From contig NC_135243.1 in assembly GCF_947623445.1 (NCBI RefSeq), forward strand, positions 19,600,479 through 19,664,478: DNA of 64,000 nt. Reading direction: 5' to 3'. Below, in pieces: positions 12,486 to 25,335 of the stretch. A program made the position numbers and the translations under genes. Under the pieces are notes generated by a model. That model saw nothing but the letters and a program-made list of their open reading frames with translations. It had not been told where the DNA came from and did no database searches. Each line of letters opens with the position of its first letter. Position 1 is the stretch's first letter. The stretch comes from Clavelina lepadiformis. Taxonomy: Eukaryota; Chordata; Ascidiacea; Aplousobranchia; Clavelinidae.

Positions 12486-13478
12486 CAGACTTGGACAACT
12501 AGATAATTCTAGTTGTATAATTAGACTAATTAGAGCGAAATGCCGGTAATCTAATTCTAAGCTAATTTTTGAAATGTTTCTTTGCTCTAATTTTAATTCT
12601 AATCTAATTTCTGGTTTTCCTGAAAATGCTACTTTGTCCGCGTCGTTTTCCAGCAAGTTATACAAGAATATCCCTCGCGCAGAGAAAACCAGTGCCAAGC
12701 CGCCATCGCATTGCTCACACCATACAGTCTTGGTAGTTATTGTGACGAATAGTAGCCATAGTGACATAGTAGCTTGTAGTGAGGTATGATATAATGCAGG
12801 CGGGCAACGCGGCAATGAATGGAGAGTAGGCCTACCGGTACCGGTACCTACAATAATCTCATCCTGCCAAAGACCTTGTAGTTTCGACCACAACCAGAAC
12901 AGCAGCTCGTCCGACTCCGAAGAAAAAGAGATGGTTAACACAGACTTGTTCTCTTTCATGCCGTCAACTACATCAAGAAAAAAGAGGAAGATTGCTTCAG
13001 GTCTAACCAAAGAAAATATTCAAAGTGATGAAGTTGAAAGATGTTTCGCAGCAGAGCGTGAGAACATGAACTGCGATGTTTTGAGTTACGCGAAAAAAGA
13101 AAATCGTTTTCCTCATCTCAAGGCTGCTGCTCGAGAACTCTTAAGCATGAGTGCAACATCAGCTCCATCGGAAAGAGTTTTCAGCCATGCAGGAGAACTG
13201 TATAGTGGTGTACAGAAATTTGTCATTCTCATGCTTATGAGAATGAACTCTGATTTGATATGAACTGAACTTGATTTTTGTTGTATTTCTTTCTAATTCG
13301 GAATTTAATTCAATTTCCAAGTTTTTGCGAATTCAGTAATTCTAATTCTAATCTAATTTGGAAAAAACTGTGTAGCTATAATTTTAATTCTAATCTAATT
13401 TGGAAAAAACTGTGTAGCTATAATTCTAATTCTAATCTAATTTGGAAAAGCTGAAAATTTTCTATTTGTCCAACTCTG
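12486..13478 (+). mobile_element. Internally deleted hAT transposon with C-terminal dimerisation domain
   Basis: Ends are inverted: CAGACTTGGACAACTAGA at the left against CAGAGTTGGACAAATAGA read inward from the right. TCGTGCA lies next to both ends, a likely target-site duplication remnant offset by a few bases. Subterminal AATTCTAATCTAATT motifs recur at both sides, with a tandem 45-bp unit near 13330-13450. The plus frame through 12931-13263 encodes the hAT C-terminal dimerisation signature (FPHLKAAARELLSMSATSAP followed by SERVFS). The catalytic DDE core and N-terminal zinc finger are gone, so it cannot be autonomous. The long antisense frame at 12474-13010 is a shadow. Confidence 0.82.
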
Positions 13479-13693
13479 GACTCGTGCAGTGATCAACTTG
13501 AAATGCAAGTTTCAAATAACTTGTACGCCAAATCTGCGGTTAGAGAGAATACCACAAAAACATTGATGTCATAATAAAATTTTATTTATAACTACAGCAT
13601 ATTGCTGCATCATTATACATTTTGCGGGAATTTTGTAACTAACTGAGCTTTTTCCATTTAGTAGCGTCCGGACGTTGAGATTAGTATAGGTGC

Positions 13694-13718
13694 AAAAAAA
13701 AAAAAAAAAAAAAAAAAA
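13694..13718 (+). repeat. Poly(A) run
   Basis: About 25 consecutive A residues, just downstream of the hAT remnant. It may be a retroelement tail, but no SINE or LINE body is recognisable directly upstream. Confidence 0.8.
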
Positions 13719-14150
13719 TAGCAAAAAAGGAAAACGTTCTCGCGTTCTAAATTTTTTCTCGGAATAAATCCGTCAACTGGAAAAAATTGGAAAGTTTCCG
13801 CTTCCGCGTAAATGTTAAAATGATGACAGCACACTTCGGGGTTTACGTTTACTTTTACACAGAATTTCTTCTAAATACAGTTCTATAGAAACTGAGGCAG
13901 GTTAGAGTTTTGTCTCAACCAGATATATATTGCTGGTTGACAAAGAACTTTCCTCCACTTTCTTTTCACTTTCACTGCTACCACCACAAAAGCTCCTGGG
14001 CAACAACCTGCAAATTTGAAGTTGTAGGCCTATATTTTATCAGAATTCATTATAAGGAATTTAGTGCGCAATTCCGAACAACATACGTAAATAAATTAAG
14101 AAAAATCTTAACCCTTTCATCTGCAAAGCATCTTCTACATTTTGTGGGAG

Positions 14151-17100
14151 TTATTGGTCACATGTTTCAGGTAGGAAAACATTTGATACGACCGAGAGAA
14201 ATATAACAGCTGCCAGTCCGAGACATGGGGCAAAACTTTCACTTTCTCCTTTGTTTGATTAATAAAATTTAAGGTAGATTTTTCTAATTTGGACATATAA
14301 ATAATCTTGATAAAAGCATTACTTGTGAGTACAAGCATACAAAAGTAAACCTGAGTGCAAGATAAATGGTGAAATAATTCCTCCAATTCTCCCGCAAGCC
14401 GAACAGATTCTCATCACCGTTTGCCTAGTAGGTGTTGGGAAGAATTCCACGTGGTAGACATAGACAACCGCAAAACCGATGCTAGCGGTAAATTTGCCAA
14501 ACATGAAAAGAAAAACGACAAACTGCTCACCCCCTGTAGTATTAAATGAAGACCGGACACTTGACAAATAATTAATTTTCATACAAAAAAAATCTTATGT
14601 ATTCTTTTTACAGATCGCTGCGGAAGGTGTTAGAGCAATGCCCGATGCGCAACACGTCATTGCCGCCATGTAAGACTTCCTTCGTCCAAATGAATCGATG
14701 ATGATGTAAAATACACTGAGAGCCAGAACTTCCATGGCGCCACTAATCGACAGGTTCACAAATCGGTTTCCACTTAAATTGTTGACATTAAGAGAAATAG
14801 CGTAGTACGACATGTTTACAACGCACCTGAAATAGGATTTCAAAGCAAAGTGACATCACAGTAGCCTACTACAAATCTAATATGTGCGACTTTAATGCTT
14901 GAATTCTAGAATCTAATTTCCGTACTTTTCATTAACAAGTTACAGTATATACTCAGTGTCATAGTTATGTTCAGCATCTTAAGCATTTAAGCGTAAAAAA
15001 CGTGTTTAAGTGAGCCCAGTAGAACATTTAAAGACATAAACATTTCTCCTTAGCTTGTATGCAAGCGTCACATGTTACCATGAAATACCGGCGACTAGAA
15101 GGCGTCCCATCATTGTACGATTAGATAATATTTCCAGGCCAGATTTGTAGCACGACTTGAGAGCAACTGTCTCGGATAGCAAAAATTTTGATTCTATTTT
15201 AGTTTTCTTATTCAGCTTGTTAATCCTGGCAACTTTTAGAAGAACTTTTTCAAGCTCTTCTTCTCTTCTCTTTGAAGCCAGCCACAATGGACTTTCATCA
15301 ATCAACCTGTGATGTTTGGGCCGAGAAATGGTCAAGCTGGTTTAGTACAGGTTATTTTTAAGTGAATTGTACTGGAAAATGTTTTGCAAAGCAAGTTTTA
15401 TTGAACTCATAGTCAATTCAATGTATTTAATGCTTTACAAGCGCAAGCAAGCTGAGTTTTGAACGTTAACTTATAATTTGATTTTCAGGATATGTTATAG
15501 ACAGAGCGTTTTTTATGCGTTACCAAAAATTAGATCCAGGCTAAGAATACAACCATATTTAACTTGTTTTACCAATAGTAAGCAATATATGGAATTCCAA
15601 CCAATCCTATAACACCCATAAACCAACGCCAGTTACGAGTGAAATGCATTATCGGCCCAAGCAGCATAAACCCAACTCCGATTCCAGAGCTCAGACAAAA
15701 AGAAGTAAACGATCGATAATCTGGAGGAACGAATTCCGAACCTATTTTTTGAAAACAAAATTATTTCTTACAGAATTTGCGAAGCTTTTCGCAAATATGG
15801 GTCACCATGAGAAATTACCAAGCAACGTTGCTGAACAGTAGTTCACAAGACTGGTCCATACTTCAGTTTACTTACTTCAGTGACTGCGCTGATTTCTACG
15901 CCATCGAAATGAAATTTCGAGCAGGAGACGATATCTTGGTCATGAGTTTTGTTACCTGTTTGCACAAAACTAGTAATGCTTGTATATTTTTAGTAATTTT
16001 CATGACGTTTCTCGTGCAAAAACATTTGCAAGTGAAATATGGATACTTTAGGTTCCGCGTATTATGGCGTCACAACGGTACAGTGATGTGGTCACTAGCG
16101 TTTCGTTTTCCGCAGACACAACTTATTGGTTTTTACCACCGCCCTGTAACTAGATTGTCAGCTTTATTGAGAAGTGGCTAGACCAATTTTTGTGGAAAAC
16201 TACTTATACAGTAAGTGATAACAATTATTACTTACCTTTTTTTTGATGTCATTTGTGATCGAAAAGAAAACAAACATTATTAGCAATGTCTTTCAAAATT
16301 TGCGGAATGTGTTTTAGTTATAAAGAGGCATCATTCTTTTAACAATTTTTTTGTATATATATATAACATATAGTCAAACGCAATCTATAAAGATGTCCAA
16401 AATATACAAGTGAATGGAAGAAGCTCAGAAAATGACGAGCACGCAGGTTTTATTCAAGGGTTGATATTGGTGATCGTTACGAAGTTTTAAGACACCGCAT
16501 TAAAGTTGTCTAAGTATGTGAAATTAACCATCGCTGCTTAAACTAATTATTTATTTTTAACAATGCAGATTTCACAAAACTCCTTTTAGCGGTGTAAAAT
16601 TTGCCGCCAGACATGAGTTAAACCAAACGACAACTCACCGATAACGAATTTTTAGTAAGCGGCTTGCAAATTTACCGAAAACTAAAATATTTTCCTTCAA
16701 AATCGGCACCATTTCAGGCGGTACATTCCTTTCGAATAGAAAGTTGCTTTGAAACACGTTTTCCCAAAAAATTTCAAAATGCTTAGCCAAACATTGCATG
16801 CCAAACGTCATAACTAACGCCGACGTTGAAACATTTGGCAGGGAAACCTCCAATATCGCAACCCTGTGCACGATGGATCGCCTACTCTCATACGTCATCG
16901 CTTTTTTTCCTCTCTCAACAAATGTTGAGCTTGACGTACAGTGGCACAGTTAGTTTTAGTTAGGAAAAAATGTATGTAATGATAACACCAAATCACCAAT
17001 ACATTTAATTAGAACAAGGATTGAGCTTATACGTCAGCATACATCGTACAGGTAATTGCTATTTTTCTTCTGTAGGCTAATTGCTGAAAAACAATTTTTG

Positions 17101-17706
17101 GGAGACCGTTGAAAAACTTCAACAGACCTTTTCAGTCCCTCAAAACGCCTTAAAAAAACACTGCGCGCACGTACGAGCATATGTACAAGTACCAAGTTGC
17201 CGGTGACTGGGCCGTCCAACCACAAAGTAACAAACATTTGTCAACGATTCTATTCTTACTGAGTTTAGTCAAATTTTGAAAATATTCGAACGACACGTTG
17301 TATCTTTTGCAGGAACTCCTCTTGAAGATTTCAGTATTATTTTGTTCGTAAGGAATTGTCAGGTTCAAGAGATATTCGTTTAACTGTTCAGAGGTAATAT
17401 TCATCTCTCTGGAAATCGCCTTAATTGAAGTAAAGCAATAAATTTTAAAATCTTGGAATAAACTCAACGGTAGTCTCATCAATAGAGATGAAAATTTAGA
17501 ATGATTTAATGTTTATTGTTTACCTCTTTATTCACGTTATCCATAATCGATGATACATCACATCTATAAGGTGGTGTGTACTGGTTGACCAAACTTTGAA
17601 GTAATGGAAAAGCGTTTGGAATTGCTGACAAAAACAGAAGAAAACAAAGTCTTTTTTCATAATAACCAAAGTCATTGCTTCTGAAAAGTTTTTTCAGATT
17701 CTTCAT
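14151..17706 (-). CDS. SLC22-type organic ion/carnitine transporter, seems to lack TM2-TM4
   Basis: Major-facilitator carrier of the SLC22 family; plasma-membrane transport of organic ions is inferred, substrate unknown. Exons fixed by phase: 17524-17706 (DFGYYEKRLCFLL, TM1 start), 17260-17419 and 15876-15955 (glycosylated first extracellular loop ending ISAVTE, the family's TEW/TEF motif), 15573-15741 (SEFVPPDYRSF, TM5-6), 15079-15306 (ESPLWLASKRR), 14612-14826 (TM7-8, FGRRK), 14351-14533 (VEFFPTPTRQ, RIGGIISPF) and 14151-14248 (last helix with LPET). The expected exon(s) for TM2-TM4 with the G-x-L-A-D-x-x-GRR loop should lie in 15742-15875, but that gap is 134 bp and the phases on either side do not match. 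Either about 95 codons were deleted (pseudogene) or the assembly has lost sequence. An open stretch at 16646-16898 is in the wrong order to fill it. Confidence 0.85.
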
Positions 17707-19625
17707 GATGCGCTTGAAAATGATTGGCTGATAACTTAAGCAAGTAACGTCAAACTTTTAAACGATAAATCCATTTTTTAGTTTACCTGAAGACTTGAAA
17801 TCAAATTGAAATTAAGTTGTGTTGGAAAAAGTCTTATTTTGGATTAATACAGAAACAAGTCTGTTTTATTTTCATAATTTCACCACAATCATTTCTATGT
17901 ATTTCGTTAAATAGTTTTGCCTTGGTAAAGCTTATCTGTTTCCTTTAACGAACATAACACTTCTTTCGTAGAGTTGAGAGCAAGTCTAAAAAGAAGCTGA
18001 TTTTAAATCAAAGAGTAGTTGTCAGTAAGTATACCGGAATTCGTCTTAAATAAAGGTTGGTGATTCAGTCAAAAATGCGTCGCATACAACGCAAATTCAT
18101 AGCTTAAGTAGGACGTGTAATACTGTGTCAAATGAAAAAAAAACAAGCATGACTCATTTATTTGAAGTAGGTATGAATAGAATGCTTGGGTAGAATACAA
18201 GAAAAATACTACCATTATAGTCGCCAGAAAAAATTTGTATGTTCGAAGCAATTTTTCCATGTTTTGCCTAATTTAAACTATAATAAAGTAGCCTAAACAT
18301 AATGTCAATTAAACCCTGACCCTCTATAATTCCATATTAAATTGAAGAAAGTGACTATTTCACCGAAAGTGGTTAACGCAGAATCGTTCAAAGATAGGCG
18401 GTTGGGTAAGAAGAATGAGAATGCGAACAAGTAATTTAACTTATTTCGGTTGTTATTTTAGCCGTTTAAGTTATCGAAGTTAGATTAAAATTAGAAGGTA
18501 GATTCAGATTAGGTTTAGGTTTCTCTCTTATAACATTGACGTCCGGTTAACTTGAAACTGTTAAAAATAACTTCAAATGCACGACATTTTCCGGTGAAAA
18601 TAGCGGCAGCCGGAATTGAAACCTCAATCATCAAGCATGCTGCTGTTACATTGTGATGTCTGTATGGCTCCTACTCCGTCATAGTTATAGCCATGAATTT
18701 GCGATACATTTTGTGCTATAATTGCTTAACCCTTCGATAGTATTCCAAACTTTTTTCCGGGTTTCTTCCTGACAAATGTTCTTTGATTAAAGGCCTATTT
18801 GTTTTTCTACTCGCCTCTCACTTCAACCTTAGACCTTTCCTTTTGCTTTGAAATCTATTGGATGCGATATTGAGCAGATTAAGCGACAAAACTGAATTCT
18901 AACTGAATTCAAAATTCAAAAACGTTATCAGCAGTTAAGTTTGTTTTGCGTCTGCAGCTTTGCGGTTTCCTTTTCCGTTTTGCATATGTTTTGCAGTTTC
19001 CTGATTTCTTAAAAGCATTGCTGCATGTAGCTCCAAATTTCAAGGAAACGATTTTAGTTGTTAATTTTGCGAAACGTGCTTAATCTTGTAACAAAAATTA
19101 AACTCTTAATTCTGGTTAAACGATTTGTGAAATTTCTTTGAAGAACCTGTTTACGTTTTGTCGGTTTTGGGTCTTGTATAGTTATTGTTATATCCAGTAA
19201 CTTAGGCAAATAAAAAAAAATCTTGAAAAAATGTCACACACCTTTTCAAAACCTCACTCTAAAACTGCATGGACCACTACCTTTTCGTAGCAGATAACCT
19301 TGAATGTCTCCGTAAAGTTTCTAGCTAAACTGGAGAAAACTTTGTTTTTAAAGTGATACCCATGCCAAGCCAGGCTAAAAGTAAAGAGTCAAACTAAAAG
19401 TTGTTCTAAACGAAAAATCATGAAACCGCACAAAAATGTCTGCCATACAGCATCTTTCGTCGCGCCGGTTAGCAAGGAATGCGTTCCCGCAATCCGTCCG
19501 TAAATGGAAACCCACCAATGCGTTCACTACGTGTTTGGAGAGGCGACTGGGGAAAGTGCAAAGTACAGAACTTGTACTTTTGGAAACCTTGTATACTGTG
19601 TGTATTCTTCCAGAACCTATCAAAG
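17707..19625. other. Intergenic, no gene supported
   Basis: Upstream of the SLC22 gene. A 63-codon minus frame at 18069-18260 starts with a hydrophobic segment like a signal anchor, but no following exon was found. Otherwise AT-rich unannotated sequence. Confidence 0.45.
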
Positions 19626-19629
19626 GCTA

Positions 19630-19945
19630 ATGTTTGGAAATTGGAATGTCTTTTCTGTGACAGGAAAGTAGCAGAAACTAGTTGAAGAAGCCAAACGATA
19701 TCACTTAGATATTGTAGGCATCTCTTTATCAAAGCGCCATGTCTCCAAAACTGTTCAGCTGGCTGGTAGACAGAAACTCTTCTGCTCTGGCGTCATTACA
19801 ACAGTTATTTCTGCCCTCTCCTGTCTCAAAATATTTGCAAGTCTCCGAATGGCGGATTGTGTGGATGAAGGTAGGCCTATTTCTATAGGAGGTCGAATGT
19901 GCACAATGGTGAAGCTAAAATTAAAGGGAAGCGAAGCGATCTGAC
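19630..19945 (+). mobile_element. LINE endonuclease (APE-type) fragment
   Basis: Conceptual translation gives FGNWNVFSVTGK, KLVEEAKRYHLDIVGIS, VQLAGRQKLFCSGV, MADCVDEG and MVKLKLKG in order, the N-terminal part of the apurinic-endonuclease domain of non-LTR retrotransposons (the TWNVRSL...LDIVGI pattern). The reading frame is interrupted and changes along its length. No reverse transcriptase or 3' tail follows, so this is a short dead remnant. The exact LINE clade (RTE-like or other) cannot be settled by eye. Confidence 0.72.
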
Positions 19946-20412
19946 ACGAGGTGGTACTTAAAAAAGAACATACTTTGTCCATTTACATGTACTGCATTTA
20001 GGCTCTACCAATTTCCACAGTATGGGATATATGTATTTTATCGCGTGTGCTAGTAAAGGTGGTTCTATTGTGGTTTGCGTCATAAGTTCATAAAATTCAT
20101 ACGAAAAAAGTGTTGTGATAACTAATTAGAACAAATTTTGTGAAATGAGTGAAATTTCTGGTTGTACACATATAGCTTATTGCAATGAAGGCAAACCAAG
20201 CACTTTTTTCAGAAGGAAGTACTTTACACACGTAAAATTGTTTTTATTTATTAAACATCCAGTTCAATACAATGATTTTCCAAATTTTAAATTTAAACGA
20301 AAAGTGAATTAAAAATATATTTTGAGCAATATTATGACAAAATGTGGTTTTCATTACACATGATTTAAAACTTATCATTTACAGCTCCAGAAAAATTTTC
20401 TTGTAGATGATT
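19946..20412. other. 3' flank of ficolin-like copy 2
   Basis: Contains overlapping AATAAA signals on the minus strand at 20243-20252, about 160 nt beyond the stop codon of copy 2. No other feature seen. Confidence 0.5.
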
Positions 20413-22291
<1,879 letters not shown>

Positions 22292-22381
22292 AGCTTCAAG
22301 ACTTTGAGAAACCTTTTCAGTGATATTACACCCACCAACCTGGCAACTTGTCTCTGCATAAACTCTACGATTTCAGACTGA

Positions 22382-22389
22382 TATATATA
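22382..22389 (-). promoter_or_regulatory. TATA box of ficolin-like copy 2
   Basis: TATATATA about 90 nt upstream of the start codon. Position and surroundings are the same as in copy 1. Confidence 0.6.
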
Positions 22390-23932
22390 GCCAGTAGATG
22401 GAGGAAAGTTTTGTTTCGGGTTATATTGTTTATCAGCCAACTGTCGTCAGCAAAACCGCGGATTTTGGTAATGCTGCTGAAAAACAACATTTTTCTTCTC
22501 CAAAACAGCTTGTTTACGAAGCAATTGTGACAAATTTTGCGGCTATGCACCTGCATTCCGCTCCACTTACTCTCTTCAACTGAAAGAAAGCAATCATCAT
22601 GTCTGTCACGTTATTAGCGGAAAAGTACGGTGGAACGAAACCTCTGTGTTATTTTGCTCGGGGCATGACACCAATGACGATTTTGTGGGAATTATTCCGC
22701 AATTATCAAGATAACATCACCGACCGAGACGACGTTTTCCAACGAAGAAATAGTTTTGTGACATTATCAAGTTTGAACTTTAACTCTGCGTTATCACAAT
22801 TGATATTATCATTGTTATGGGTGTAATATGCGGTGACATGAAAGACATAGACAGCAAGACATAAAAGGTCATGTTTAATGTTTGCGGTTTCCACGAAAGA
22901 ATCTGGTAAATCAGTTTGTGATTATCGTTGGCTTTGGTCATTCTTGCTGTATTATGGCTTTCGTAAGTTAAGTACATCCCGCTTGTTTCATCACCATCCG
23001 ATGATCATTGATGAAGTTAACGTTTTGATTTGTTGCCGACATATCTGATCGAATGACGCACTTAACGACACTATTTTAGTGATCAGACATATTCCAACTG
23101 GTGGTGGTTTTCCCGTAAACACTTCACAATATTGTTATCTGTACAATAGTAATGTTTTAAAAATAAAGGATTTCATCAAAAGTGTCCAATGACAGTTTAT
23201 GAGTCCTTAAATCATATGCCTAATTTTTTAAACGCTCGAGGTTTTTTTCAAGTTTGTTGCTTTAACAGCCAAACATCGGTTGTTACTTGTTTCATCGTCA
23301 GTAGGCCTACTTGCAAATTTAATTATTATTATTGTTTATTTTTATTCAGAACATGATTGGACATACGTTGGACTTATAGTTCAATTAGCTTGGCCGCGAC
23401 AGACACAGAAAAGTGTCTTTTTGTCCGTATAGTGTACAATTTTACTAGTGTGTTATTTACAGCGTTTTGTCGTTACGTCGATATAACCGATACTTGTGTT
23501 ATTGTATTAGCTCAGTCCTCAAGATTATCTTTCAATCGAAACGAAAGCATTGACGCACTAATCGTCAAAATCTTATGACTGGCAGCTTATGCTTTATACC
23601 CCAGGCGCAAAAAATTTATGAATCATTATCTCATTATCAGAAGAAACGAAATACCTTTGGCTCTGATTACATGAATAATAGTTTCCTTTGCTTTGCAAAT
23701 CTTCACTTTGAGTGGAACAGAAATAGGCCCTCCATGAGCTAGTAATTAATGGTTTTAAATAAATGCAGCAGTTTTTCTTATCAAATCGGTTTCCACATTT
23801 TGCGAAAGCTTTAGCTACTGCTTGTGATTTAAAGGAAGCAGATATCTCAAAGAAACAAACATAAAAGCTATAAGATTTCTATGAAAGTCCTAAATTTTAA
23901 AAGCTATATAGGCCTATATAGACGAACTATAC

Positions 23933-24120
23933 CAGGGGTGGGCAAACTTGTTCAACGAAAGAGTCACTGCGGAAAACTACAAACACCAGAGAGCCGCAAA
24001 TCAGTAGTGTCAATACAAATACGGTAACCAATGCATGGATAAAGAACAATAATGGGTATTACTATTCAGCTAGAGCAGCCACTAAAAACATGTCGGCGAC
24101 CGGCAGTTTGCCCACCTTTG
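23933..24120. mobile_element. hAT-type MITE (188 bp)
   Basis: Terminal inverted repeats CAGGGGTGGGCAAACT (left) and CAAAGGTGGGCAAACT (right, read inward). It is flanked by the 8-bp target-site duplication AACTATAC / AACTGTAC (7 of 8 match). The 8-bp duplication and CAGGGGTGG ends are typical of hAT elements. No coding capacity. Confidence 0.85.
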
Positions 24121-24128
24121 AACTGTAC

Positions 24129-25335
24129 AGTGTATAGCTATATAGAAGCAGCTTGATAGAAGTGATTATCAAGTAATTGTTTTTATTCATTATTATGTAT
24201 CATCATTTTTCTAACACAACGAAAAAACTTACATCTAGCGTTTCTTCGTCGAAATAAAAAAAATTGAATGTGAGCGTCTTTGGACGAGTCCGTTGATATC
24301 AAATCACAAATGATTTGCCTTATGGAATGCGATGTCGTTATAATGAATTCTATTAATAAAAAGTCGTTACAATCATTCTTAAATCGAAATTTCAAAGGCG
24401 ATAAAAAAGACTTATTTGAAATAATGCCATATTATTTTAGTTTTTCAAGAAACATGAAACTGTAATAGCAATTAGAGACTTATTCTCAGAGAAAAAGCGA
24501 GATGGAGAAAAAGTTGGATGGTAAGTTCAGTTTGTATCTGTCTTCGTTTAAAATAGTAAAGGTACAAATTACTGACAACGTGTTTATATAGATAATATAG
24601 ATTTTGTACAATTCTATTATATGTACAAGGCAGTTATATACCTTTATACAGTATAGTTTTGTTAGACTTTATGAAAATGGAATTTTATTTCGATTGAGGG
24701 TTACCATTAAAAAATCTTTTCAGTTCCAACAAACTGTAACACTGTTACGTAATGTTTTAGCAGAGAAATAACAATCTAAAATCAATACTAAAATCACAAT
24801 GGTTTGTCGTGTTGTCCCATCATTGCTTACATAGTTATATTGCAACTTTCCAACATCTGGCACGCTTTTCATAATGTTATCGACTTCATACTATTCAGCT
24901 GTTTGCCGTTCAGGGTTTTGAAGTATTTATAATGTATTTTCAAAATTAAGTTCAATTAAGCGTGTTTATTCGTCATCACTCAAATACGCATAGACGAAAA
25001 CATCGGTGTGGACGTTAAAGTAAAGATTGACAAATAAATTAACACTTACCAACAATAACCTTGACTACAATTAATTAACGCTGTTTACGTAATTATTTGC
25101 TATAAGCTTTGCTGTTTTAAAGCATCAGGCTAAAATAACCAATTATATGAAAAAAGGTTTAAAAGTTTTAGCAAAAAATGGGTAACCTCCTAACTTACAT
25201 ACATGCATGGGACAAATCAATTGTGATTGAAACACGACAAAATAACGAAAACACCAATTAACAAGGTCATGATTTTTCCGCGCACAGTAACAGTTAATGA
25301 ACAGTTAAAGGAAATTACTGTAAAATTACTGGTCA
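24129..25335. other. Intergenic, no gene seen
   Basis: AT-rich sequence downstream of the receptor gene stop codon. Two overlapping short frames (24183-24465) are on opposite strands and show no domain. Confidence 0.5.

Noticed and set aside
12474-13010. 178-codon minus frame
   Set aside because: Antisense to the hAT remnant and its coding frame; no domain.
15777-16181. 134-codon plus frame
   Set aside because: Overlaps the minus-strand SLC22 exon at 15876-15955, whose phase and motifs are convincing.
16646-16898. Minus-strand open stretch ending in a GTGAGT donor, tested as the missing SLC22 TM2-TM4 exon
   Set aside because: It lies 5' of the exon it would have to follow, is not hydrophobic enough for three helices, and its phase does not fit.
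18069-18260. 63-codon minus frame with a signal-anchor-like start
   Set aside because: No downstream exon or family found before the SLC22 gene.
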